Assembly: GCA_037954665.1 (NCBI GenBank)
Contig: JBBMOL010000282.1
Coordinates: 186,001-250,000, forward strand
Length of the DNA: 64,000 nucleotides
Direction: 5' to 3'
Origin: Laguncularia racemosa
Lineage: Eukaryota > Streptophyta > Magnoliopsida > Myrtales > Combretaceae
The notes beneath the pieces were generated by a model that was given only the letters and a program-made list of their open reading frames with translations, was not told where the DNA came from and searched no databases. The position numbers and the translations under genes were made by a program. Below, piece by piece: positions 22,899 through 33,540 of this stretch (the stretch's first letter is position 1; each line of letters begins with the position of its first letter).

Positions 22899-24064
22899 TG
22901 GAGTTGCAATGAGAGAGAAGGAAAATAGAGAGAGAGAAAAAGAACAGATTTCGAAGGAAGAGAATTAGAGAAGAAAGAAAACGAATGAAAAGAAAAAATA
23001 TTTTAAATGAATAAAGATTTTTCAATATTTTCGAGGAAAAAAAATCAAAGGGGTTACAAATTCCTAATTCATTTCTAATAAATTCAAAATTTACCTTTTC
23101 AAGAGGTTTAGTAAAAATATCTGCAAATTGATTATCGGTTGACACAAATTCAACATTTATATCTCCATTATGCACATGATCTCTAATAAAATGATGTCTA
23201 ATTTCTATATGTTTTGACCTAGAATGATGTACTGGATTCTTTGTCAAATTTATTGCACTCGTGTTGTCACATTTAATTGGCACAGTTTTAAAATTTATTC
23301 CATAATCATTCAATTGTTGTTTTATCCATAAAACTTGTGCACAACAATTTCCAATAGAAACATATTCAGCTTCAGCTGTGGATAGAGCAACAGAATTTTG
23401 TTTTTTAGAAGACCAAGAAATTAATTTATCACTTAGGAATTGACAAGTACCAAATGTGCTTTTTCTATCAATTTTACATCCAGCATAATCTGCATCAGAA
23501 TATCCTATTAGATCAAAATTTTGATTTTTAGGATACCATATGCCTAAATTAGAAGTATTAACTAGATATTTGAAAATTCGCTTTACAGCTGATAAATGAA
23601 TTTCAGTTGGTGCAGCTTGAAATCTAGCACACAAACACACATTGAACAAAATATCCGGTCTAGATGCAGTCAAATACAATGAAGAACCTATAAGACTCCT
23701 ATAAAATTTTTCACTTACCTTCTTTCCATTTACGTTAAAGTCTAACCTTGATGAAGTACTCATAGGTGTTGTAACCTTTTTGCATCTATCATATCCAAAT
23801 TTCTTCAATATTTGTTTTGTGTATTTTTCTTGATGAACAAAAATTCCTTCCTTTGTTTGTTTTATTTGAAGTCCCAAAAAGAATGTCAACTCTCCCATCA
23901 TTGACATTTCAAATTCTGCCTGCATGGTCTCAGCAAATTCTTGACACAACAATTCTTTAGTAGATCCAAAGATAATATCATCCACATATATTTGTACAAC
24001 TAAGATATCATTATCAAAAGTTTTTAACAATAAAGTAGTATCCACTTTTCCTCTATGAAAACCT
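22888..24064 (-). pseudogene. Element E reverse transcriptase C-terminal half and RNase H
   Basis: The downstream half of the copia polymerase, which copies the element RNA into DNA. The RT active-site box YVDD is intact at 23,977-23,988, followed by FFLGLQIKQTKEGIFVHQ and the KYTKQILKKFGYD block. RNase H follows with YSDADYAGCKIDRKST, ALSTAEAEYVS, an internal CDNTSAI and DIFTKPL near its end. The frame is open from 24,045 to 22,888 without a stop. It is separated from the upstream half only by a frameshift near 24,075, where a run of seven T (minus strand) sits. Catalytic residues look complete, so this domain was active until recently. Confidence 0.85.
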
Positions 24065-24585
24065 TTAGAGATAAAAAAACATACTCAATCTTTCATACCA
24101 AGCTCTTGGAGCTTGTTTCAAACCATATAGTGCTTTATTTAATTTAAAAACATAGTCTAATTTGAAAGGATCTTCAAAACCAGGTGGTTGTTCCACATAA
24201 ACTTCTTCCTTTATAAAACCATTTAAAAATTCACTTTTTACATCTATTTGAAAAACTTTAAAATCCTTATAAGATGCATATGCAAGCATTAACCGTATTA
24301 CTTCTAGTTTAGCAACAGGTGCATATGTTTCATCAAAATCTATTCCTTCTTTTTGTGAATAACCTTTAGCTACTAATCTTTCTTTATTTCTTATAATTTT
24401 ACTGTCTTCATCTAATTTATTTTTAAACACCCATTTAGTTCCAATTATAGACTTTCCTCTAGGTCTAGGAACTAAATTCCATACATTGTTTCTTTGAAAT
24501 TGATTTAATTCTTCTTGCATAGATATAATCCAATTAGCATCATTCAAAGCTTCTTCAATCTTACTAGGTTCAATTTCAGATAACA
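24065..24585 (-). pseudogene. Element E reverse transcriptase N-terminal half
   Basis: The first part of the polymerase domain. It opens with ANWIISMQEELNQFQRNNVW, then GTKWVFKNKLDEDSKIIRNK, KGYSQKEGIDFDETYAPVAK, VFQIDVKSEFLNG and YGLKQAPRAWYERLS. These are the standard copia RT blocks, including the first catalytic Asp in the QIDVK block. The frame then breaks in the T-run near 24,075 and stops at 24,065. The remainder continues in another frame at 24,045. It is joined in frame to the integrase upstream, as expected of a single copia gag-pol polyprotein. Confidence 0.85.
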
Positions 24586-25720
24586 ACACAAAATGATTTT
24601 CAAGATTTTGTAGTTTAGCTCTTGTTTTAACACCCGATTGTATATCACCTATTATTTGATCAGAATGATGTGCAGACTTATACCTCCAAGCTTTAGAAGC
24701 CTCTTGTTTAGATCTTACAACTTCTAAAGTACCTTCTGTATTTGCCTCTGAAATAGGTTCTGGATGATCAGATCCTCGAATGTTAACAGCAGGTGCTTCT
24801 GACTTAGGTTCTGAACTAACTTCTGCTTTAGAATTGGAGTCCTTTTCTTCATCAGAATCAACATCCTTTAAATCCTCAATAAACTTAACATTTATAGATT
24901 CTTCAATAGTTTTTGATGACTTATTGAAAACACGATAAGCACGACTATTTAAAGAATATCTTAAGAAAATAGCTTCTTCAGATCTTTCATTAAACTTACC
25001 AAGGTTGAGTGGATTCTTTTTCACAAAGCATTTAGATCCAAAGATATGAAAATATGAAACGTTAGGTTTCTTACCTCGAAACATCTCATAAGCAGTCTTT
25101 GATGTCATAGGTCGAATGAAAACTCTATTGATGATATAGCAAGCTGTAGAAACTGCTTCTGCCCAAAAATACTTAGCAATTCCACTCTCATTTAACATAG
25201 ATCTAGTCATCTCTTGTAAAGTTCTATTCTTGCGTTCCACTACTCCATTTTGTTGAGGAGTGTATGGTGCTGAGAAATTATGAGATATACCATGTTCTTC
25301 ACAAAAATTTAAAAAACTTGCATTTTTAAATTCTATTCCATGATCAGTTCGAAGACTAATTATAGAAACTCCTTTTTCATTTTGTATTTGTTTTGCAAAC
25401 TTTTGAAAAGAATCAAATGTATCTCTTTTGTGTCGCAAGAATATAACCCAATTGTATCTTGAAAAATCATCAACAATAACAAGTCCATATTTGCTTCCAC
25501 CCATGCTTAAGACTCTAGTAGGTCCAAAAAGATCAAGATGCAATAATTCAAGTGGTCTCTTAGTTGAAATTACATTTTTACTTTTATGAGAAACATAAAC
25601 CATTTTATTCTTTAAACAAGTATCACATTTCACGTCTTGTTTAATATTTATCTTAGGTAATCCTTTAATAATATCCTTTTTAGATAATTTTTCTAAGTAA
25701 TTAAAATTAACATGTCCTAG
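24586..25720 (-). pseudogene. Element E integrase
   Basis: The DDE-type integrase that inserts the DNA copy. The zinc-binding end is CDTCLKNKM near 25,625. The core has its three acidic residues in HLDLFGP (about 25,537), LRTDHG (about 25,350) and VVERKNR (about 25,240), so the triad is intact. GKKPNVSYFHIFGSKCF follows, and then the acidic, Ser-rich linker of about 100 residues that precedes RT. In the 29 codons upstream of 25,633 the pre-integrase motif WHK-stop-LGH carries a stop at 25,721, fitting CGA to TGA. Apart from that stop the domain is open. Confidence 0.85.
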
Positions 25721-26107
25721 TCATTTATGCCAAGCAAAAACATGATCATTCAAAGAAATTAAACAACAATCATTATTGATTTCATCTGGTTTTATAAGAT
25801 AGATATTTCTTTTCCTAATTCCTTCAAATAATCTTTCATCATTTTCATTAAAAGCATAGCACTTGTCTTGATCAAAAATCATTCTATAACCTTTATCACA
25901 TAACCGACTAATACTAAGTAAATTATGTTTTAAACCTTGCACAAGATATACATTTTCAATAAGAAACGTAGGTATACCAATCGTTCCAGTGGCAATTATT
26001 TTACCTCTACTATCATTTCCAAACTTTACATACCCTTTTTCTTCCCAAGTTATGCTATTGAACAATGAAGCATCTCCAGTCATATGTCTAGAACATCCAC
26101 TATCCAA
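25721..26107 (-). pseudogene. Element E aspartic protease and pre-integrase segment
   Basis: The protease active site is YLDSGCSRHMTGD at about 26,113-26,075. The DSG box is intact and is followed by VKFGNDSRGKIIATGTI and HNLLSISRLCDKGYRMIF, the standard copia order. Then comes the pre-integrase segment ending WHK before a premature stop at 25,721. It is in the same frame as gag upstream, but two stops separate them (26,159 and about 26,143). The enzyme would process the Gag-Pol polyprotein. Confidence 0.85.
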
Positions 26108-26158
26108 ATACCAAGTTCCTCTTATTTTAGTTTCATGTCCCTATACAAATGGAAAGAA

Positions 26159-28042
26159 TTAAGTCCTTTTAGGAACCCAAGCAAGTTTGGGCCCTTTAAA
26201 AGATAAGCTCATTTGATTTCTTCGATTTACTTGTTGACTACTGAGCTTATTTCTTTTATAATAGAAAAATTTCTCAATATGACCAAATTTATTATAGAAG
26301 AAGCATGCATAAGAATTAACATTCCTGTACCTGTCATTTACCTGTTTCTGGAAATTTTGGTTTGTATAACTTCTGTTATACCTTCTGACATTGCTTCTGT
26401 AGTACCCATTGTGTGGATACTTCTTGTCAAAATAACTTCTGTAACAGCCTCTAGTATTTCCTCTTTTAACAATATTTGTAATCGAAATGTACTCTTGACT
26501 TTTGAATTTATCAGTTAAGACTTGCTTAGCTTTAACAAAAACTATATTTTGATTCGATTTTGAACTCGAACCATGCTCATATCCTAACCCATGTTTTTCA
26601 TTTGAAACCCTTTGTGAAGAAATTAACACGGTCAATTTCTTGTCACTTTCATCAAATTTCTTAAAGGTAGTTTTCAACGAACTTGACAGTTCATCAATCT
26701 TTACCTTCATGTTACTTGTTTCTACTTCAAGTAGTTGATTTTCTATTCTTAGTTTCTCTATACTCACATGCATGGATTCATTTTCTTGTTTCAAGATATC
26801 ATTTTCATCCGCAAGTAACGAATTTGTTTGCTTTACTACCTCCTTTCCATTTTTAAGAGCGTTTATTTCATTTTCATACTTAACTAATTTTGTATCATCC
26901 CTTTTTAGTGCCTTTAGTAGCTTACTCATTTCTACTAGCATGTCGGTTTCAGTTACATCTTCATCAGATTCAGAATGTACCTCAGAACTAGCCATTAAGC
27001 ACAAATTTGCCTCATCCTCTTCTTCTTCTGAATCCTCTGAATTTGTTTATGTATCCTCTAAATCACTCCATGTTGCTAGCATTGCTCGACTTTTCTTTTT
27101 ATAATTTTCCATTTTCTTGATCAGTGTTGGACATTCGTATTTGATGTGTCCTGGCTTTTTGCATTCATAACATTGAATCTCCCTTTTTTCTTTCTTCTTT
27201 TCTTTCTCCTTGTACGTTTTTCCTGCATCATTATGCTTATATTCAGTACTTTTCTTGAAAACATTAAACTTCTTACCTCTTTGCTTCTTAAGCAGCTTGT
27301 TGAGTCTACGTGCTAGAAGACTGATGTCCTCTTATTTCTCATCGTCGCTATCATCTGTTTCAGTTTCATTTTGCTTTATTTCCTTGACTTTAAATGCAAT
27401 TCCTTTGGTACCGTCTTCTCCTCTTTGCGTGGTCTTTATGTGTGACTCATATGCCATGAGCTTTTCTCTCAATTGACTGAGAGTTAGCTTGTTTAGGTCT
27501 TGAGCTTCCTTTATAGCAGTTTTCTTTGCATCCCAAGATGGTGGCAATATCCTCAACATTTTCCTCACAAGATCTAGATCTGGAAGTTTCTTTCCAAGTG
27601 ATGCAAGCTCATTTGTGATAGCTATAAACCTATTAAAAGCATCTTTGACATCTTCATTAGACTTAAACTTAAATAATTCATACTGTTGAATTAAAGCATT
27701 TATCTTAGTTTCCTTGATGGTATCAGTCCCTTCATATGTATCGGATAGGATATCCCAAATCTCCTTTACACTAGCACACGATGATATTAAATAGAACTCT
27801 AATGGAGCAATAGTAGTCAGTAATAAATTTTTTGCTTTGTTGTTCTTCTCGATAATTTTCTTCTCCGAATCTGACAAGGTTGAATCTCCGTTCAAGGTGA
27901 TCAAACTGTCTCCATGTGAAATGACCTGCCGTGAATCATAATCATTAGCTTTGATGTAAGTTTCCATACGCATCTTCCAATATGAGAAGTTTGAGCCATC
28001 GAAGTAGGGAGCTCGATTAATTGCAACATTATTTTCAACCAT
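26159..28042 (-). pseudogene. Element E gag
   Basis: The nucleocapsid/capsid gene, about 628 codons in one frame from ATG 28,042 and interrupted by stops at 27,332 and near 27,046. Residues 1-236 are the gag core (APYFDGSNFSYWKMRMETYI, then ELASLGKKLPD and LTLSQLREKLMAYE). A CCHC zinc knuckle CYECKKPGHIKYEC sits at about 27,130-27,180. A 150-residue coiled-coil segment follows (26,580-26,960, many Leu/Lys/Glu heptads). A second, degenerate knuckle (CFFYNKFGHIEKF) lies near 26,300. The start is chosen because it opens 29 bases inside the primer site and gives the full core. A long coiled coil after the first knuckle is common in SIRE-type gag. Confidence 0.85.
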
Positions 28043-28070
28043 TTTGGATCACTCAAAATAGATGAGTCCT

Positions 28071-28082
28071 GCTCTGATACCA
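28071..28082 (-). other. Primer-binding site of element E
   Basis: The minus strand reads TGGTATCAGAGC, complementary to the 3' end of initiator-methionine tRNA, two bases inside the 5' LTR. Confidence 0.9.
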
Positions 28083-28084
28083 AT

Positions 28085-29545
28085 TGTTGGTCCCAATTAG
28101 ATTAATCAAGAGGGGGGTGAATTGATTAATTACTTAAAGTTTCACTTTTTCGCAAATTAACCAAAACTCTTGACTAATAAAATCACGTGAATAACAATAA
28201 TGAAGAACAATAATGTGCAGTAAATAAAAAGTAGAGAAGAGTAGAATGCTCAGATATTTATAGAGGTTCCACCTCGAGCATCAGTCCTCTCTTCCAGCTC
28301 CATGCCGGGGTCCCAATTGTCTATACCGGTTGTGTTTCACTATATCAACAAATTGAAGATATACAACATAAGCCTCTTCAACGCAAAGTCTCACTGTTGA
28401 GTCTTTCTAGCTTCTTCACTAAGCTAATCACTCAACTATAGTGATGAAACAACAAACAATTCCTTATTCACGAAAGGAATCTCAACAACATCAATGAGGA
28501 ATAATAGATTTCCTCTAGATCACATGTATATGTAAAGATTTTTGCTTGAAGATGTATGAGTCTTTTCTTCTCGTGTGTCATTTTTTCTTTCAACAACGTT
28601 CTCTCTTTTTTGTTGTTAATCAACGTTCTCCTCCTCTTTTTTCATTTGAATTAAACACTTTATATATGGAGAAAACATAACGGCTACTTTTCACGTGATA
28701 ATCTTGAATTTATTTTTGAATTTTCAATTCAAAAATAAGTTGGATCTGTTGAGGAAAATCCGCATTCGTGATATTCTTGATGAGGATAAGCTTGGATAAT
28801 TAGTTTGACCGAGATCTTCTTTGGATATATCTCTTGGATCAAGTTTGTTGAAGATATCCCTCACATTGTGGAACCATATCTTGATATAACAACCATATCT
28901 CTTATCCTTATATTTGTAACTGCTGGATCTTCCAAAATATAGTACAAATATCCAATTTTAAATCTGGATAAAACTTGTAAATCCTATATGATCTCACTTT
29001 ATCATAAAATGAAATCTTTGAATAAAATCTTATAAAACTTTATGTAAATTAAAAAACCTTTGATATAAAATCCAACTTTAGTAAAACACATCAAGTATGT
29101 TACCCAAAAATACTTGACACATGGAGCTAGGCCTTGAAATTTATTAAAACTATCGATATAAAATTTAGAACGTAATCTGGAAAAATTCATTACAGACATG
29201 AAAGGTTCTGAAAGTGCTTCTGAAGCAAACCTGTTAACTGTTCTGAAGGTTCTGAAAGTGCTTCTGAAACAAACCTTTCAACTGTTCTCCTGTTATGAAG
29301 GTTCTGAAAGTGCTTCTGAGAGGTTACCACGATAACTACGGATACACTACATAACTTCTGAAACACTTTCTGTCAGAACAAAAATAGTCTTTATAACACT
29401 TTTGAAGGTTCTAAACAAGCTTCTGTCTCCTTGTTCAACTTTAGAAAAAATTACGTGCTATCTTAAACATTCATTACACTCATTCCTCTTTTGTTAACAT
29501 CAAAACTAAATTAGAGAACTTAACATTCTCCCCTTAACATCAACA
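28085..29545 (-). repeat. 5' LTR of element E
   Basis: 1,461 bases, the partner of 19,381-20,841. It is the promoter-bearing LTR for the minus-strand element, with the TATA box at 28,658-28,669 and the U3 repeats at about 29,200-29,420. It is followed by target duplication AATTC at 29,546-29,550. Confidence 0.93.
28658..28669 (-). promoter_or_regulatory. TATA box of the E 5' LTR
   Basis: The minus strand reads CCATATATAAAG. This is the copy that would drive transcription of gag-pol. Confidence 0.6.
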
Positions 29546-29694
29546 AATTCAATAACTTAACTACTTGGAAGTGTTTAATTGTTGCTTCATTTATTTTACT
29601 ATAATTGAAGTGTAGAGAAGTATTTGTAGCATTGGTTTCTTAATTGCACCGTAGGTGTATAGGGTTGTATTGGTTTGCGAAGTAGTCAACAATC

Positions 29695-30108
29695 ATGTCA
29701 AGTGAAATGCTTTTGTCTACTAATGTATTGCGCCGGGCTTTGACTTCTTTTATAACTAAGGATGATGAGCAGAGGGAAAATTTGTTCCATACTTCTTGTA
29801 GGGTACAAGGTAACCTGTGTGTCATTATTGTTGATGGTGGTAATTGTACTAATGTTGTGGCAGCCTCATTAGTATCAAAATTGAAACTTGTCATTACCCC
29901 GCATCTTAAGCCCTATAAATTACATTGGCTAAGTGATAAGGGAAGTTTACATGTGACCCAAAGAGCTAGGGTACCTTTCAATATAGGGAATAAATACTAT
30001 GATGAGATTGAATGTGATATTCTTCCCATGTGTGCATCCCATAAATTGCTTGGCAGGTCGTGGTTGTATGACAAGATGGTCTTACATGATGATTATAGAA
30101 ACACTTAA
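29695..30108 (+). pseudogene. Element D protease ORF
   Basis: A 137-codon open frame starting MSSEMLLSTNVLRRALTSF and containing the retropepsin domain of a Ty3/gypsy element: QRENLFHTSCRVQGNLCV, then the active site VDGGNCTNVV (catalytic Asp codon 29,833-29,835), then RVPFNIGNKYYDEIECDILP and SHKLLGRSWLYD. It is the sister of 53,350-53,728 in H, with the same start sequence. No gag domain precedes it in either element. The frame ends at 30,108 just before the 39-base repeats. The domain looks intact, but there is no polymerase for it to release. Confidence 0.8.
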
Positions 30109-30152
30109 ATGTTCCAACAAGATGGTAAACGTATATTATTGAACCCTATGTC

Positions 30153-30422
30153 ACCATCAAAGGTCTAAGAGATGCAAAGACAAATAAGTCAACCATCAAA
30201 GGTTCTTGAAGTTCATTGTTAGATGAGCTAACCTTTAGAGGACCAAGCTATTTAGAAGAAAATGTGCTAACCATCAGAGGTTTATGAGGGTCATAGTCAG
30301 ACGATTCAACCCTTAGAGGACCGAGAGGTTCAGAATCAGATATGTCAATCATCAAAGGTCTAAAAGGTTCAAGGGCAGATGAGCAAACCTTCAGAGGGCC
30401 AAGAGGTTTAAAGATATACTAG
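30153..30422 (+). repeat. 39-base tandem repeat in element D
   Basis: Six units of exactly 39 bases (starts 30,153, 30,192, 30,231, 30,270, 30,309, 30,348) and a seventh partial unit from 30,387. Each unit opens with a form of ACCATCAGAGGT or ACCTTTAGAGGA. Thirty-nine bases are 13 codons, and the frame reads variants of PSEVxExQxQxSQ with scattered stops. H has one unit (53,810-53,848) and the start of another at the same place. Confidence 0.85.
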
Positions 30423-30680
30423 TGAGACAGGGAAAAAGAAGACTTTATTGGTGGGACAATTTGAGATATGGGAGGTCTTAGTGGATGATGGACCTTTATA
30501 TATGTTGCAGATGAGATATATCCTAGAGATGGAGGGATGAAAGCAACCACCCCTTATGGTATTTCATATACTGGGATACTACAATGATACTTTTACGAAT
30601 AACTTGCTAGGAGGATACAGAGTCTTTACTGCATTTGACATATCAGATTTGAGGACAAATCTTCTTGAGGCTTAAGGAGA
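30423..30680 (+). pseudogene. 3' remnant of element D internal region
   Basis: About 250 bases between the repeats and the right LTR. The last part (AFDISDLRTNLLEA, then stop) matches the pol end of H (NVSDLSPYL...SDLRANIPEA, then stop). D has therefore lost everything from reverse transcriptase through most of integrase but kept the pol 3' end and the polypurine tract (CTTAAGGAGA, ending at 30,680). Confidence 0.6.
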
Positions 30681-31585
30681 TGATATGAATCAAAATCCTA
30701 CAAGACCTATCACTAAGGCAAGAGCCAAAAGGTTACAAAATTTGGCGATGCGGGTCCTCTTTGAACAAATTGATCCCGAAAATATTTGTATACTAACTTC
30801 TTTTCTATTACTTATTTGTTGTGCATTCCAGTAGGCGTACTTGTTAGGTTTTACAGGGCGATGGACGAACTCACTAAAACTCAGCTTGTAGGTTATTCAT
30901 GGACCGACATAAACTAAAGAAGAACCGGTCTAACAAATTACTTAATTGAATTGAAAAACCGGCCACTTGAAGAACCTTGTACTTGTAATTGTTGTTTTTG
31001 AGAACCAACTATTTCATTTAGCATTTGTAATTTCGTTTCTTGGAACTGGCCACCTAAGTGGCTTATTTGTAATTTTCATGTGGATTTTACCCTAATAGGA
31101 GCAAATATAAATACTTGCTAACTAGGGTTTGTAGAGGACTTTTTACATTTTGATAAAACCAAACACTTTGTCGTGAGGGAGTCTTTGCATGTAAATCACA
31201 TCTCTTATCAATTTCATGTGTGGAATTGTGGTGAGATTGGCTTAAGAATTTGTGAGTAATATCAATTTTCTTAAGTTGATTCCAATTATTACTAGTGTGT
31301 CATATCTAGTGAGTGATTGGATTTATTTTATTGTGTTCATATTTCACACAAATTAGGGTTCCATATCTAATCTAAGGTTCACGTTATTTTAGTTAGAAAT
31401 TGGTCTCTATTGTATTGTTCATTTGATTTGTTTTAGAAGTACAATTGATTTTCATTGTCAATTATGTGAATATCATTTGAAAATTAGGGTTTAAGAACTT
31501 GTTGGTGTCACGCATTTTGTGGACTTGTTTGATTGATTCTTCAATTGACATTGTATAATTGCAATCCATCAATTGAAGCACATCA
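30681..31585 (+). repeat. 3' LTR of element D
   Basis: 905 bases from TGATATGAATC to CACATCA, the partner of 17,627-18,533. The TATA box TATAAATA is at 31,106-31,113. The target duplication AACTG follows. Confidence 0.9.
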
Positions 31586-31652
31586 AACTGCCCTTACTAA
31601 AATCGTAGAGTGACCATACGGGGAGTGCAGTCTAGCGCAACTTGTACGAAGA

Positions 31653-31946
31653 ATGGCAAAGGCATATGAGAATGTAATTCTCTTTTCTAATACGGACATG
31701 TGCGCCAAAAACCTTAATCATAACCATGCTCTTTATGTGGAAAGCATACTAAATGGGCAACTTATTAAGAAGACATTCATAGACAATGGCTCTTCTATAA
31801 ACATAATGTTGTTGTCTACACTAAAGGCAACAGGGATAGACAACCAACGCTTAGTGAGACAACCTATTGCCATGAATAGTTTCACTTATGCGTCTACAAG
31901 CATAATAGGGTATGTTAATGTAAGCTTTAAAGTGGGCCCTATATAG
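31653..31946 (+). pseudogene. Element C protease
   Basis: A 97-codon segment with the retropepsin active site FIDNGSSINIM (catalytic Asp present), then LSTLKATGIDNQRLVRQPI and SIIGYVNVSFKVGPI. This is the usual Tat-type protease layout, where IDxGSS replaces the DTG of other lineages. The sister sequence in B is at 11,468-11,690. The frame ends at 31,946. Upstream, 31,591-31,652 is the continuation of the gag-pol linker across the D insertion. Confidence 0.75.
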
Positions 31947-32218
31947 AGCTCCACACGATTCCATGTAATCAATGCGCTCGTATCCTACCATCTACTGGTT
32001 GGAAGAAAGTAGTTGCATGATCACAATCTTATACTCTCAACATGGCATCAATGCATTAAGGGCTATTGGAAGGGAATGACATATTCATTCTCGCTACAAG
32101 CAATCCAGTCAAGCATAATGAGGCATACTTTATTGAAGCTGCATTCTTTGATGAATATACTAAAGAGGGAGAGACTGCTATCACAACACCCTCTAGCACA
32201 CCACTACCCACTTGAGAG

Positions 32219-32732
32219 GAGACTCGAGAGAAGCCTACAAGAAAGAAGAGAATGTGAGGCTCTCGCGGGGGCTAAAAGAAACAAAGGAGGAATAAGGTAA
32301 TAGAAAGTTTCATCAAAGAGTTAGATCTAGCAAAACCAAGGGAGTCTTCGAGACCTATCTTCATCCGGTAAGAATCTCTTGCAACAGCTTAAGGTCCACC
32401 TAGAAGAATTACTAAGGAAGTATAGAGATGTATTTGCATGGACTTATGATGAAATACTAGGACTAGACCCCAATAGAGACTTAAGAGAAGCCTATAAGAA
32501 CGAAGAGAATGTGAGGCTCTCGCGAGGGCCAAAAGAAACAAAGGAGGAATGAGGTAATAGAAAGTTTCATCAAAGGGTTAGATCTAGCAAAACCAGGGGA
32601 GTCTCTGAGACCTATCTTCATCAGTAAGAATCTCTTGCAAGAGCTTAAGGTTCACCTAGTATAATTGTTAAGGAAGTATAGAGCTGTATTTGCATGGACT
32701 TATGATGAAATGCCAAGACTAGACCCCAATCT
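32219..32732 (+). repeat. 257-base tandem duplication in element C pol
   Basis: Two adjoining copies, about 32,219-32,475 and 32,476-32,732, offset by exactly 257 bases (AATGTGAGGCTCTCGCG starts at 32,251 and 32,508). They differ at a moderate number of sites. Both cover the protease-RT linker up to GACTAGACCCCAAT. B has a single copy, so the duplication is specific to C. Confidence 0.8.
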
Positions 32733-33540
32733 ATTGGTACACAGATTGAACATTACAGCCAAGGCTAAACCAGTATAACAGGGATAACGAATTTTTTGCT
32801 CAAAAGTTGACGTCCAAATTAAAGAAGAGATTAAGAAGTTACTCCAAGTTGGCTTCATCAAGCCAATTGAGCACCCATGGTGGTTGGCCAATATCGTGCT
32901 AGTAAGGAAGAAATATGGTCAAATACAAGTCTGTATAGATTTTTGTGATCTTAACAAGGCTTGCCCAAAAGATGACTTCCCATTGCCAAATATTGATATG
33001 TTAGTGGATGCTATAGCTAGATACAAGTTGTTCTCATTTATGGATGGTTTTGTGGCTACAATTAAATCAAAATGGCCACTAGAGACACTGATTCTACTTC
33101 TTTCAAGATGCCAGTAGGGAATTTCTACTATACAATCATACCTTTGGGCTTAAGAATGTAAGAGCTACATACTAAAGAGCAATGACTACCATTTTCCAAG
33201 ATTTGATACACGACTTCATGGAAGACTATGTGGATGAGATTGTTATCAAGTCAACGCGAGAGACAGATCACTTGATACATTTGTAGAAGGTTTTTGAGTA
33301 GTGCTAGTTGTATAAGCTGCGCAAGAACCCGCTAAAGTGCGTCTTTGTTGTTGCGTCTAGCAAATTCCTTAGATTTATAGTTCACAGAAAAAAGATTGAT
33401 GTCGATCCAGCAAAGGTGCAGGCTATACGATCCATGCCTTCACCTACTAAACCGAAAGAATTAAAAACATTCATGGAGAAGGTCTCTTATATTAGGCGAT
33501 TCATCCCAGCACCAGCCGGGATCTCTTATCCCCTATAACA
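32733..33540 (+). pseudogene. Element C reverse transcriptase
   Basis: The RT domain of the Tat element. Blocks in order are EEIKKLLQVGFIKPIEHPWW, VRKKYGQIQVCIDFCDLNKA, CPKDDFPLPNID (32,830-33,010), the active-site box at 33,227-33,238 and the C-terminal SPTKPKELKTFMEKVSYIRR. The box reads YVDE instead of YVDD. An Asp is replaced by Glu, which would be expected to cripple catalysis. Frames shift near 33,100 and 33,300 and several stops occur. The segment DFCDLNKACPKDDFPLP is diagnostic of gypsy RT. Confidence 0.75.

Larger units (their letters stand above)
19381..29545 (-). mobile_element. Element E: SIRE-type Ty1/copia retrotransposon
   Basis: A complete minus-strand copia element of 10,165 bases with two LTRs of exactly 1,461 bases and a perfect 5-base target duplication AATTC (19,376-19,380 and 29,546-29,550). 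The internal order on the minus strand is primer site, gag, protease, integrase, reverse transcriptase, RNase H, a third ORF, polypurine tract. Large LTRs, one gag-pol frame and an extra 3' ORF are hallmarks of the SIRE/Maximus lineage. It is inserted in D's leader. By eye the LTRs differ at about 45 sites (near 3%), so it is not brand new. Lesions are few: several in-frame stops, one frameshift in RT and a broken third ORF. Confidence 0.9.
17627..31585 (+). mobile_element. Element D: gag-less CRM-like gypsy, interrupted by E
   Basis: A plus-strand Ty3/gypsy element with LTRs of 907 and 905 bases and target duplications AACTA (17,622-17,626) and AACTG (31,586-31,590). The one-base difference is explained by later mutation, because the intact site in B supports AACTG-like sequence. 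Without element E its internal region is only about 2 kb. It has a primer site, a GT-rich leader, one protease ORF, a block of 39-base repeats and a polypurine tract, with no gag, reverse transcriptase or integrase. Structure and sequence match element H, which also lacks gag but has the polymerase. Confidence 0.8.
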
